Below, in pieces: positions 47,681 through 56,175 of a stretch of DNA of 64,000 nt. The stretch covers positions 3,253,205 to 3,317,204 of the forward strand of contig NZ_CP022316.1 in assembly GCF_002216795.1 (NCBI RefSeq), read 5' to 3'. This DNA is from Brachybacterium avium. GTDB taxonomy: Bacteria; Actinomycetota; Actinomycetes; Actinomycetales; Dermabacteraceae. Both the position numbers and the translations under genes were made by a program. A model generated the notes under the pieces. That model was not told the DNA's origin and did no database searches. It saw only the letters and a program-made list of their open reading frames with translations. The number at the start of each line of letters is the position of its first letter. Position 1 is the stretch's first letter.

Positions 47681-48739
47681 ATGACTGCATCGATGACGCT
47701 GCGTCGCCGTGTCACGGCCTCCCTCGCCGTGCTGGCCTCCGCCGCACTCCTCGCCTCGTGCACCGGAAACACGCCGGAGACCGTCGAGGAGGGGAGCGGC
47801 GGTGGCGACGTGAACGTCGGCAGCAGCAACGACGAGACCGGAGAGACCGTCACCATCGGATTCTCCGCCCCGGCCGCCGATCACGGGTGGATGGGGGCGA
47901 TGAGCACCCGCGCTCAGGAGGTGGCCGATGAATACGACGACGTCGAACTGCTGGTGGCAGAGGGCACCAACGACGTCAACCTCCAGATCAGCCAGATCGA
48001 GACCTTCATCAACAACGACGAGGTGGACGCGATCGTGGTTGTCCCATTCGACGGGGCCGCACTGACCGGAGTTGCGCTGAAGGCGATGGAGGCCGGGATC
48101 CCGGTCATCAACGTCGACCGCGAGTTCTCCGACCCCAACGCTGCCCGGGTGACCGTGATGGGTGACAACTACGGGATGGGCCACAACGCCGGTGAATACA
48201 TATGTGAGCGGGTGGGTGACGACCCTGACGCGGTGATCGCCGAGGTCACCGGCATCTCCTCCCTGCCCCTGACCGAGGAGCGCACCCAGGGATTCGTCGA
48301 TGCGCTCGGTGAGTGCGGCCAGGACGTCGACAACCGCGTCGCTGCGGACTTCACGGTCCAAGGCGGCGAATCGGCCACCTCCAACCTGCTGCAGGCGGCC
48401 CCCGAGATCGATGCCATCTGGAACCACGATGACGATCAGGGCGTGGGCGTGCTGTCCGCGATCGAGAATGCCGACCGCGATGAGTTCTTCATGGTCGGTG
48501 GGGCCGGATCGGCCAACATGATGCGCCACATCCAAGAGGGCGATTCGGTCGTCGAGGCCACTGTGGTGTACCCCGCCAGTCAGGCCGCCAACGGCGTGGC
48601 GCTGGCCCGTCTGCTCGCCCAGGACAAATCGATCTCCGACCTCGTCGAGAACGAGGTGCCCCGTCAGGTCCAGCTCTACGCGCCGGTCGTGACCGAGGAG
48701 AACGTCGACGAGTACCTCGACTCGGCTTTCGAGTCCTGA
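47681..48739 (+). CDS. Sugar ABC transporter substrate-binding lipoprotein
   Basis: 352 residues with signal peptide (TASLAVLASAALLASC) and lipobox LLASC, so lipid-anchored at the Cys (~28). The mature part is a periplasmic-binding-protein type I fold (ribose/galactose-like): TIGFSAPAADHGWMGAMS, QISQIETFINNDEVDAIVV, GIPVINVDREF, ERTQGFVDAL, IWNHDDDQGVGVLSAI and VEATVVYPASQAANGVALAR. ATG 47681 follows AAGGAG at 7 bases. It belongs with the ATPase and permease and is intact, so uptake may still work. Confidence 0.92.
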   Translation: MTASMTLRRRVTASLAVLASAALLASCTGNTPETVEEGSGGGDVNVGSSNDETGETVTIGFSAPAADHGWMGAMSTRAQEVADEYDDVELLVAEGTNDVNLQISQIETFINNDEVDAIVVVPFDGAALTGVALKAMEAGIPVINVDREFSDPNAARVTVMGDNYGMGHNAGEYICERVGDDPDAVIAEVTGISSLPLTEERTQGFVDALGECGQDVDNRVAADFTVQGGESATSNLLQAAPEIDAIWNHDDDQGVGVLSAIENADRDEFFMVGGAGSANMMRHIQEGDSVVEATVVYPASQAANGVALARLLAQDKSISDLVENEVPRQVQLYAPVVTEENVDEYLDSAFES

Positions 48740-48844
48740 GCCGATCCGGGATCCCGGTGCCGGCGGCGCCCCGACCTCACGGGTGCCGTCGCCGGCCGGG
48801 TCCGCTCTCTCCTCTCCCGTTCGTCTGAAGAAGGAGGATGTGCC

Positions 48845-49857
48845 ATGACCACCGCCCCCTGCCCGCTGCGTATAGCGATGTTCGGCTACTCCTTCAAGGG
48901 GCGCGCCCATTCCCAGGCGTGGCGCACGGCGCCACGATTCTTCGACCTGCCGCACGCCTCTGAGATGACTGTTCTCGTGGGGCGCGACCGCGAAGCGGCC
49001 GCCCGGGCGGCGGACCGGCTGCAGTGGGCGGAGGTGGAGACCGACTGGCGCCGCGTGCTGGAGCGCGAGGACGTTCGACCTGGTGGACATCTGAACCCCG
49101 GGCGATACCCATGCCGAGATCGCCGAGGCGGCTCTGGCGGCCGGCAAGCATGTGCTCGTCGAGAAGCCGATGGCCAATTCTGTGCCGGAGGCTGCGGCCA
49201 TGGCCGCTACCGCTGCCGCGGCTCGGCAGCACGGGGTGCGCTCCATGGTCGGCTTCACCTACCGCCGGGCCCCGGCCCTGCAACTGGCCCGTCGCCTCAT
49301 CGAGGAGAGCCGCATCGGGCCGATCCGGCAGGTGCGCGCTCAGTACCTGCAGGACTGGGCCGCCGACGAGCAGGCGCCGCTGTCCTGGCGGGTGGACAGG
49401 GACCAGGCGGGCTCCGGGTCGCTGGGGGACATCGGCGCCCACATCGTCGATCTCGACCCGGATGGCCTGGGGGCGCAAGAACGCGATGCGCATCGAAGTC
49501 AGAGGAACCTCCGGCTCCCTCTCCTTCGACTTCGAGGAGATGAACGTGCTGCACTTCTACGACGCCGACGAGGACGCCCGCACCGCCGGGTTCCGGCGGA
49601 TCCTGGTCACCGAGCCGGAGCATCCGTTCATCGAGGCCTGGTGGCCCGCCGGCCATGGCCTGGGCTATGAGCACGGCTTCACCCATCAGGTGGTGGACCT
49701 GGTACGGGCGATCGCCGAAGGGGCGGATCCCGATCCGTCGTTCGACGACGGCTTGCATGTCCAGGCCGTCCTGGAGGCTGTGGAACGTTCCGCCGCCGCT
49801 GCTGGTGCTGCTCAGCAACTGACGTCCGACACAGGTACGACCTCACCGATCCGATAG
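48845..49857 (+). pseudogene. Gfo/Idh/MocA family oxidoreductase, inactivated
   Basis: NAD-dependent sugar or polyol dehydrogenase relic. Frame 1 (48845-49075) gives LRIAMFGYSFKGRAHSQAW and LVGRDREAAARAADRL. One extra base near 49076 then shifts the frame to DLVDI...GDTHAEIAEAALAAGKH, VLVEKPMANSV, FTYRRAPALQLARRL and GSLGDIGAHIVDL. In that frame the usual DICTPGDTH motif has TGA (49092-49094) where Cys (TGC) is expected. At about 49453 the frame changes again to TRMAWGRKNAMRIE and on to the natural C-terminus; roughly 60 residues present in relatives are missing at this joint. Frameshift, nonsense codon and internal deletion together make a true pseudogene. The start has GAAGGAGG upstream. 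Confidence 0.85.
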
Positions 49858-49892
49858 AGAACCCGGGCTTCGGCCCCGTCCAGAAGGAAGGC

Positions 49893-50906
49893 ATGACGAC
49901 CATGGCACGACCGATCACGCTGTTCACCGGCCAGTGGGCCGACCTACCGTTCGAGGAAGTGGCTCGCCTCGCCGGTCAGTGGGGATACGACGGACTGGAG
50001 ATCGCCTGCTGGGGCGACCATCTGGACCCGTGGCGCGCCGCCGAGGACGACGCCTACGTGCAGAACCGGCTCGACATCCTGGGCGAGAACGGATTACAGG
50101 TGTTCACCATCTCCAATCATCTCAAGGGACAGGCCGTCTGCGACGATCCGATCGACCAGCGCCACCGGGACATGCTCCCGGACCGCATCTGGGGCGACGG
50201 CGAGGCCGAGGGAGTGCGCCAACGCGCTGCCGAGGAGATGAAGATGACCGCCGTCGCGGCCGCCCGGCTCGGCGCGAGCACCGTCAGCGGCTTCACCGGC
50301 AGCTCGATCTGGAAGTACGTGGCGATGTTCCCGCCGGTCTCCGAGGAGCTCATCGAAGCCGGCTACGCCGACTTCGCCGAGCGCTGGAACCCGATCCTGG
50401 ACGTGTTCGACGAGCAGGGGGTGCGGTTCGCCCTCGAGCCCCATCCCTCGGAGATCGCCTACGACTACTGGACCACCCAGCGCACGCTCGAGACCATCGG
50501 CCATCGCGAGGCCTTCGGGATCAACTGGGACCCCTCCCACTTCACCTGGCAGGATCTGGATCCGGTGGGCTTCCTGTGGGACTTCCAGGACAAGATCTTC
50601 CATGTGCACTGCAAGGATTCCAAGCGCAGAATGGTCAACGGTCGCAACGGCCGGCTGGGATCCCATCTGCCCTGGGCCGATCCGCGCCGCGGCTGGGACT
50701 TCATCTCCACCGGGCACGGTGACGTGCCGTGGGAGGACGCCCTGCGAATGCTCAACAGCATCGGCTACGAGGGCCCGCTCTCCGTGGAGTGGGAGGACGC
50801 CGGCATGGACCGTCTCGTCGGTGCTCCCGAGGCGCTGGAGTTCGTGAGGAGGCTGTCCTTCGAGCCTGCCGACGCCGCCTTCGACGCCGCCTTCTCCACC
50901 CGTTGA
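49893..50906 (+). CDS. Sugar phosphate isomerase/epimerase (xylose isomerase-like TIM barrel)
   Basis: 337 residues. AP-endonuclease-2-like TIM barrel used by sugar isomerases, inosose dehydratases and epimerases. Metal and active-site segments: [26 protein letters not shown] (Glu ligand), [12 protein letters not shown] (Asp/His), [10 protein letters not shown] (His), and [14 protein letters not shown] with SVEWEDAG. It is intact, unlike the dehydrogenase just upstream with which such genes are usually paired. ATG 49893 has AGAAGGAA upstream; a second ATG at 49902 (MARPITLF) is also possible. The reaction is not predictable. Confidence 0.88.
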   Translation: MTTMARPITLFTGQWADLPFEEVARLAGQWGYDGLEIACWGDHLDPWRAAEDDAYVQNRLDILGENGLQVFTISNHLKGQAVCDDPIDQRHRDMLPDRIWGDGEAEGVRQRAAEEMKMTAVAAARLGASTVSGFTGSSIWKYVAMFPPVSEELIEAGYADFAERWNPILDVFDEQGVRFALEPHPSEIAYDYWTTQRTLETIGHREAFGINWDPSHFTWQDLDPVGFLWDFQDKIFHVHCKDSKRRMVNGRNGRLGSHLPWADPRRGWDFISTGHGDVPWEDALRMLNSIGYEGPLSVEWEDAGMDRLVGAPEALEFVRRLSFEPADAAFDAAFSTR

Positions 50907-50911
50907 GCGGG

Positions 50912-50952
50912 GCGGTCGTCGACGCGATGGGAGCCGCCGCGTCGACGACCGC
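50912..50952. terminator. Perfect 15-bp bidirectional stem-loop
   Basis: GCGGTCGTCGACGCG (50912-50926) pairs perfectly with 50938-50952 across an 11-base loop, in the convergent gap between the isomerase gene and rnd. No T-tract. Confidence 0.7.
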
Positions 50953-51046
50953 AGGTCGCTGACCACGCCATGGGCGCAGGACGCGCCTTCGCAGTGAGCG
51001 CGGATGCGGTGTCCCGGGGAGGTTCTGGGGCGGAATGCCGGTGCGC

Positions 51047-52243
51047 TCAGCCCTCGGTCAGCGCCCGATGGATCACCGGCGCCGCCTGCTCGACCTGCCA
51101 GGGCCGCGCCCCGAGCTCGGCCAGCTGATCGGCGAGCTCGGGCTCCGCCGGCGCCTGCTCGTGCTCCCATACCCACCGGCGCAGCAGCGCGGGCTGCAAC
51201 AGGTTCTCGGGCGGCATCTCGAGGTCCTCGGCGCGCTCATTCGTCGCAGTGCGCACCAGCTGGTAGCGCTCGGACACCTCGGGGTACTTCTTCGACCAGA
51301 GCTTGTGCGGCGGGGGATAGGAGCGCTCGGTGCGCTCGGGCAGATGCGCGGCCGGCAGCTCCAGACCGGTCCGGGCCGCCTGCCACCAGACGTCCTTCCG
51401 ACGCATCTTCGACGGCAGAGCCCTGTCGAAGGCCTCCCTCCCCCGAGGAGCCTCCTTCGCCGCCGCCACCAGATCACGATCCTTGATCACGCGGTGGGGG
51501 GAGAGATCCTCCGCACCGGCGATCTCATCCCGGCGGGTCCACATCTCGCGCGCCACGGCGAGCTGACGGACCGAACGCAGAGTGCCGAGGCCGTGCAGCC
51601 CCCGCCAGCTCGAGGAGCGGGTGGGTCCGTGCTCACGGGTTCGTTCGTGCTCGAACTCCTGCGCGGCCCATTCCTCCTTGCCGGCGGCCCGCAACCGCTC
51701 CTGCAGGATGTCGCGGACCTCGACGAGGACCTCGACGTCGAGGGCCGCATAGGTGAGCCAGCCCTCCGGCAGCGGTCGCTTCGACCAGTCTGCCGCGGAA
51801 TGCTCCTTGGCCAGGTGCAGTCCCAGAGTGTCCTCGACGACCGCGCCGAGACCCACCCGCTCCATTCCCAGCAGCCGGGCGGCGAGCTCGGTGTCGAAGA
51901 GCGAGCCGGGCCGCAATCCGATCTCGGCGAGGCTCGGCAGATCCTGGCCCGCAGCATGCAGCACCCACTCGCGCTCGGCGAGCAGCGACCTCAGCGTCCC
52001 CGGCATGGTGAAGGCCAGCGGATCGATCAGAGCGGTGCCGGCCGTATCGGTGCGCAGCTGCACCAGATAGGCGCGTGAGCTGTAGCGGTAGCTCGAGGCG
52101 CGCTCGGCATCCACGCTGACCTGCTCCCCCGGAGCGGAGGCCGCGGCCTCGCACCACGCCAGCAGCGGCTGAATGCGGTCGGTGACCGGCACCAGACCGT
52201 CGCGCGGAGCATTCAGAGCGGTGACGGCGGGAGAATCAGTCAC
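51047..52243 (-). CDS. rnd: Ribonuclease D / HRDC-domain 3'-5' exonuclease
   Basis: 398 residues. DnaQ-fold exonuclease with motif I VSVDAERAS (Asp/Glu), motif II at HAAGQDLPSL, motif III LTYAALDVEVLVEV with the Tyr/Asp pair, followed by an HRDC domain from about residue 215 (LRSVRQLAVAREMWTRRDEIA; DLSPHRVIKDRDLVAAA). RNase D matures tRNA and other stable RNA 3' ends. The start ATG 52243 overlaps the DUF3000 stop by four bases. The pair DUF3000-rnd is conserved in actinobacteria. Confidence 0.92.
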   Translation of the reverse strand: MTDSPAVTALNAPRDGLVPVTDRIQPLLAWCEAAASAPGEQVSVDAERASSYRYSSRAYLVQLRTDTAGTALIDPLAFTMPGTLRSLLAEREWVLHAAGQDLPSLAEIGLRPGSLFDTELAARLLGMERVGLGAVVEDTLGLHLAKEHSAADWSKRPLPEGWLTYAALDVEVLVEVRDILQERLRAAGKEEWAAQEFEHERTREHGPTRSSSWRGLHGLGTLRSVRQLAVAREMWTRRDEIAGAEDLSPHRVIKDRDLVAAAKEAPRGREAFDRALPSKMRRKDVWWQAARTGLELPAAHLPERTERSYPPPHKLWSKKYPEVSERYQLVRTATNERAEDLEMPPENLLQPALLRRWVWEHEQAPAEPELADQLAELGARPWQVEQAAPVIHRALTEG

Positions 52244-52878
52244 CGGATGTCACCGGCCTCCTCGGGGCGCGGAGCCCTCGCATGGTGGGTGGGGGCGATC
52301 GGGGCGATGCGGGGCGGCGCCGGCGGCAGCCCGCCGGCGGCGGCGAGCATCGCGGTCCAGGCCGCGAAGTGCGGGGCCAGATCGATGGCCTTCTCCGGGT
52401 CCTCTGCCTCCAGCGGCTCCGGGGTCCAGGAGACTCGCATCTCGACGTCCACGGTCGAGGGGCGGGAGGCCAGCGCGCCGTAGGACTGGGAGACCACGCG
52501 GGTGGTGGTGCAGCCCAGCTCGCGGGCATCGGCCTCATGGAGCTGGAGGGATTCGGTCACCCAGGACCAGGCCACGTCACCGAGCATCGCCTCGACCGCG
52601 AACTCGGGCTCCAGCTGCGCCTGCACCAGTGCGACCATCCGATAGGTGCCGTCCCAGGACTCCTGGCCCGCGGGATCGTGCAGGATCACCAGGCGGCCGG
52701 AGGCCAGCTCCTCGTCGTGCACCAGGATCTCACCCGTGCACGCCCAGGTCGACGGTGCCATCCGGGAGGGCGCGGGAATCGTGCGCCAGGTGAACTCCGC
52801 ACGCTGCGGTGCGGAGGTCATGGCGTCGACGGCAGCGCGGAAGATGTCGTCGCCGGATCGGATCTCGTGGACTGGCAC
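52240..52878 (-). CDS. DUF3000 protein
   Basis: 212 residues matching the actinobacterial DUF3000 family: RAEFTWRTIPAPSRMAPS, DEELASGRLVILHDP, QESWDGTYRMVALVQAQLE, DVAWSWVTESL and MRVSWTPEPL. No signal or membrane helix is visible. Function is unknown; stop-start overlap with rnd indicates coupled expression. The ATG at 52878 starts MPVHEIRSG; a Shine-Dalgarno is weak. Confidence 0.85.
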   Translation of the reverse strand: MPVHEIRSGDDIFRAAVDAMTSAPQRAEFTWRTIPAPSRMAPSTWACTGEILVHDEELASGRLVILHDPAGQESWDGTYRMVALVQAQLEPEFAVEAMLGDVAWSWVTESLQLHEADARELGCTTTRVVSQSYGALASRPSTVDVEMRVSWTPEPLEAEDPEKAIDLAPHFAAWTAMLAAAGGLPPAPPRIAPIAPTHHARAPRPEEAGDIR

Positions 52879-52996
52879 GCAGGGAGGCTATCGCCGGGGA
52901 CCGGACGAGTCCGGCAGGCGCGCCGTGCCCCGCTCCTCCAGCACCCGACGGCGACGAAGACGCGACGGAGGCCGGACGGGACGGAGCGAGGTGTGC

Positions 52997-53431
52997 TCAG
53001 GCGGGCGCGTCGTCGCTGTGGACCAGGCTGAGCGAATTGATGCAATAGCGCTGGTCGGTGGGCGTGGGGAATCCCTCGCCCTCGAAGACGTGGCCGAGGT
53101 GAGAGCCACAGGCGGCGCAGCGCACCTCGATGCGTCGCATCCCCAGCGAGGAGTCCTCCAGCAGCTGGACCGCCTCCGACTCGGCGGGGGCGTAGAAAGC
53201 GGGCCACCCGCAGTGGGCGTCGAACTGGGTGGAGGCGGTGAACAGCTCGGCACCGCAGCCCTTGCAGGCATAGGTGCCGGCCGGCCGCACCTCCTCGTAT
53301 TGGCCGGAGCCGGGTCGCTCGGTGGCGCCCTGCCGCAGCACCTGGAACTCGGCGGGCGAGAGGCGCTCGCGCCACTCCAGGTCGCTCACCGAGATGGGGT
53401 AGCGGTCAGAGCTGATGGGCTCGGTGGACAT
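52997..53431 (-). CDS. msrB: Peptide-methionine (R)-S-oxide reductase
   Basis: Repairs methionine-R-sulfoxide in proteins. It has 144 residues. Two CxxC zinc pairs (C56/C59 in CKGCG, C105/C108 in CAACG), catalytic Cys130 in RYCINSLSL, and HCGWPAF with Cys74. ATG 53431 (MSTEPISS) follows GGAGG on the minus strand; the frame continues upstream to 53509 without support. It is divergent from the hydrolase locus. Confidence 0.95.
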   Translation of the reverse strand: MSTEPISSDRYPISVSDLEWRERLSPAEFQVLRQGATERPGSGQYEEVRPAGTYACKGCGAELFTASTQFDAHCGWPAFYAPAESEAVQLLEDSSLGMRRIEVRCAACGSHLGHVFEGEGFPTPTDQRYCINSLSLVHSDDAPA

Positions 53432-53553
53432 CGGGAGAGCCTCCGATCTGCGACGCCGACGAGCGCCGCTCGCGCGGGCGGGAGATCCGCCGCGCGCACT
53501 GCAGGACAACGAAGGTGAACGAGACGTTCACATCGTCGATCGTAGCTCGCAGC

Positions 53554-53559
53554 TAGGAT
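53554..53559 (+). promoter_or_regulatory. -10 box of leaderless hydrolase unit
   Basis: TAGGAT ends 7 bases before ATG 53567. Confidence 0.45.
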
Positions 53560-53566
53560 GCGCGGT

Positions 53567-53740
53567 ATGACGCGCGCCCCTTCCCCGACCCTGTCCCGAC
53601 TCGACTCGATCCGCCGCGTCATCCCCCTCCCGAATCGCCCTGATCAGGCTCGATGGTCCGAGGTCATGGTCCACGGCGCCGTCGGTGCGGCCACCATGTT
53701 CGCACTCAGCGCAGGCGCGCTCACCGCGGGGCCCGGGTGA
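53567..53740 (+). CDS. 57-residue ORF: probable detached N-terminus of the hydrolase
   Basis: Encodes a basic N-terminus (LDSIRRVIPLPNRPDQARW) followed by a membrane helix (VHGAVGAATMFALSAGAL) and stops at TGA overlapping the hydrolase ATG (TGATG). Adding one G to the run GGGGCCC at 53730-53736 would read ALTAGARVMARLPLVPR, continuous with the hydrolase. So this may be the membrane anchor of the downstream protein rather than an independent gene. The alternative is a true small membrane protein translationally coupled to the hydrolase. Confidence 0.5.
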   Translation: MTRAPSPTLSRLDSIRRVIPLPNRPDQARWSEVMVHGAVGAATMFALSAGALTAGPG

Positions 53741-54921
53741 TGGCGCGTCTGCCGCTGGTGCCCCGGGAGAGCCTGCGCGGCCTGCCGGACGTCACGGTGC
53801 GGGCCGTGCACCCGGACCGTGTCCACCTCGACGAGACCCGCACCACCGGGCGCGGCGGCCTGCTCGCCCTCCGCCAGGGCGGCGGCACCGTCCACGTGCG
53901 CCTGGGGCCTGTCGACGGCCGACCGACCCCGACCACCGTCTCCCGGCCGGTGCTCGCCGTGGACACTGACGAGCCGCTGCGGGTGGAGCGGGCCCGCAGC
54001 AACGGCTTCTACTGGGCGGGGACCCCGCAGACCGCGCACGGCCTGCCCACCGAGGAGGTCACCGTGGAGTCCCCGGTCGGCCTGATGCCCGCCTGGCTGG
54101 TGCGGCCCACCCCGGAGCATGGCGCCGCCACCGGCCACGACGACACCTGGGCGATCCTCATCCACGGCCACGGATCTGCACGGGGCGAAGCGCTGCGGAT
54201 CATCCCGCTGCTGCACCGGCTGGGGCTCACCAGCCTGGCGATCACCTATCGCAACGATGTCGGGGCTCCCGCCTCCGCCGACCGGATGCACCATCTCGGC
54301 TCGGCGGAATGGGAGGACACCGAGGCCGCGATCGACTTCGCGCTCGCGCATGGCGCGCGCCGGATCGTCCTGGTGGGCTGGTCGATGGGCGGAGGCATCG
54401 CGCTGCGCACCTCGCTCCGCTCCGCACACCGCGAACGCATCGCCGCCCTGGTCCTGGACTCTCCGGCCGTGGACTGGCAGGACATCCTCATCTACCACGC
54501 GACCGCGCTGAAGGCGCCGGCCCGGATGCGGCAGCTCGCGCTGTGGATGATGACCTCGCGGATCGGGGCGCGGATGGTGCGGCTGCGGGAGCCGCTGGCC
54601 CTGGCCGAGATGACCCCGGCGTACTACGCGGAGCACCTGACCCACCCCACCCTGCTGTTCCATGCCCTGGACGACGAGACGGTCCCGCCCGAGCCCAGCC
54701 GTCAGCTGGCCGCGCTGCGTCCGGATCTCATCGAGTTCGTCCCGGTCGCCGGGGCCTCGCACACTCGTGAGTGGAACACCGACCCGGTGCGCTACGAGCG
54801 CGAGCTCGCGGAGTACCTGGTGGGGGAGCTCGGCCTGGAGATCCCCGGCGGGGAGATCCAGGTGCCGGTACGGGATCCCGCCGTCCCCGCCCTCGAGGGC
54901 TCCATCGGGCTGCGGCTCTGA
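53740..54921 (+). CDS. Alpha/beta hydrolase
   Basis: 393 residues. The first ~135 residues form an N-terminal beta-rich region. The hydrolase fold has oxyanion motif LIHGHGSARGEA, nucleophile elbow GWSMGG (Ser215), acid Asp in FHALDDETVPPE, and His in VAGASHTREWN. Substrate unknown; relatives are annotated as membrane-anchored esterases or peptidase-like proteins. ATG 53740 overlaps the TGA of the 57-residue ORF. See that entry for the possible single-base loss. Confidence 0.85.
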   Translation: MARLPLVPRESLRGLPDVTVRAVHPDRVHLDETRTTGRGGLLALRQGGGTVHVRLGPVDGRPTPTTVSRPVLAVDTDEPLRVERARSNGFYWAGTPQTAHGLPTEEVTVESPVGLMPAWLVRPTPEHGAATGHDDTWAILIHGHGSARGEALRIIPLLHRLGLTSLAITYRNDVGAPASADRMHHLGSAEWEDTEAAIDFALAHGARRIVLVGWSMGGGIALRTSLRSAHRERIAALVLDSPAVDWQDILIYHATALKAPARMRQLALWMMTSRIGARMVRLREPLALAEMTPAYYAEHLTHPTLLFHALDDETVPPEPSRQLAALRPDLIEFVPVAGASHTREWNTDPVRYERELAEYLVGELGLEIPGGEIQVPVRDPAVPALEGSIGLRL

Positions 54922-55031
54922 GCAGGAGTCGGTGCACGAGTGCCGGACAGAGCGCTCCCGTTCGCTGACTGCGACGCCAGGAGCATCGAGCAGTGCCGCA
55001 GCGCGCGTCCGGGACCGTGGGGCCCGGCCCC

Positions 55032-55037
55032 TACACT
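55032..55037 (+). promoter_or_regulatory. -10 box of leaderless zapE
   Basis: TACACT ends 7 bases before GTG 55045; no Shine-Dalgarno. Confidence 0.45.
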
Positions 55038-55044
55038 GAATCCC

Positions 55045-56103
55045 GTGACCGAAGCTCTCTGCGACCGCCGGCCGAACCCGTCCCTGGAGCGTCTGCTCGC
55101 GGATCTGGTGCCCCCGCCGAGATTCGCGCAGGCGCGGCTGGACAACTACGTCCCCGACCCGGCCTATCCGTCCCAGGAGGAGGCGAAGCAGCGGGTGACC
55201 GCCTTCGCCGCCGACCTCGCCACCCCGCGCGGCGGCTTCCTGACGAGACTGCGGCGGAAGAAGCCGGAACCCGCGCGCGGGATCTACCTCGACGGCGGAT
55301 TCGGCGTCGGCAAGACGCACCTGCTGACCTCCCTGTTCCATGCCGTGAGCGGAGACCGGGTGTACGGCACCTTCGTGGAGTACACCGACCTGGTCGGCGC
55401 GCTCGGTTTCCAGAAGGCCGTCGAGCTGCTCGGCGAATCCGTCCTAGTGTGCATCGATGAGTTCGAGCTCGACGATCCCGGCGACACACTGCTGATGACC
55501 CGGCTGATCCGTGAGCTCTCCGACCGGGGAGTCGCGATCGTGGCGACCTCGAACACCCTGCCCGACGCGCTCGGGGAGGGGCGTTTCGCGGCGCAGGACT
55601 TCCTGCGCGAGATCCAGGCCATGGCCGAGCGCTTCGACGTGCTGCGGATCGACGGCGAGGACTACCGGCGGCGCGATGGCGTCACCGAGATCGCCACCCT
55701 GCCCGCACCGGAGGTGGTCCGGAGCGGACAGTCGATGGACGGTGCCACGCTCGACGAGTTCGATCCGCTGCTGACCCACCTGACGAAGGTCCACCCCTCC
55801 CGCTACGGGGCGATGATCGACGAGGTCTCCGCCGCGCACCTCACCGGGATGCACGGGCTGACCCACCACCACGACGCGCTGCGCTTCGTAGTGCTCGTGG
55901 ATCGGCTCTACGACCGCGAGGTGCCGGTGCTGATCTCCCTGGCCGGCGGCTCCGGCTCCGGCATCCTCGAGGATCTCTTCTCTGCCGAGCTGCTGCGCAG
56001 CGGGTATCGCAAGAAGTATCTGCGGGCCCTCTCCCGCATCGCCACGCTGACCAATGACGGGGGAGCGCTGCTGCGCCCCGGCGCGGCCGATACCGCGTCC
56101 TGA
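55045..56103 (+). CDS. zapE: Cell division protein ZapE (AFG1-like ATPase)
   Basis: 352 residues. P-loop ATPase with Walker A GGFGVGKTH (84-92), Walker B LVCIDEFELDDPGD, and sensor ATSNTLPDALGEGRF; FLREIQAMAERFDVLRIDGEDYR is diagnostic of the AFG1/ZapE family (split in function between helix and strand). In E. coli ZapE destabilises FtsZ polymers under stress. GTG 55045 fits the leaderless pattern; an in-frame ATG at 54940 adds unrelated residues. It converges on treZ. Confidence 0.9.
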   Translation: MTEALCDRRPNPSLERLLADLVPPPRFAQARLDNYVPDPAYPSQEEAKQRVTAFAADLATPRGGFLTRLRRKKPEPARGIYLDGGFGVGKTHLLTSLFHAVSGDRVYGTFVEYTDLVGALGFQKAVELLGESVLVCIDEFELDDPGDTLLMTRLIRELSDRGVAIVATSNTLPDALGEGRFAAQDFLREIQAMAERFDVLRIDGEDYRRRDGVTEIATLPAPEVVRSGQSMDGATLDEFDPLLTHLTKVHPSRYGAMIDEVSAAHLTGMHGLTHHHDALRFVVLVDRLYDREVPVLISLAGGSGSGILEDLFSAELLRSGYRKKYLRALSRIATLTNDGGALLRPGAADTAS

Positions 56104-56120
56104 GCCGCGCTCCCGAGGGC

Positions 56121-56174
56121 ACGGCAACAGCCGCTGCCGTCGGAGCAGGACGGTGGGCCCGGTGCCGGTCCTGC
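56121..56174. terminator. Stem-loops between zapE and treZ
   Basis: Two inverted repeats in the convergent gap: ACGGCA/TGCCGT (56121-56140) and GCAGGAC/GTCCTGC (56145-56174). Both lack T-tracts. Confidence 0.4.
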
Positions 56175-56175
56175 C

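Noticed and set aside
44392-50906. Prophage or IS-mediated insertion around the sugar cluster
   Set aside because: No integrase, transposase, terminal inverted repeats or target duplications were seen at either end.
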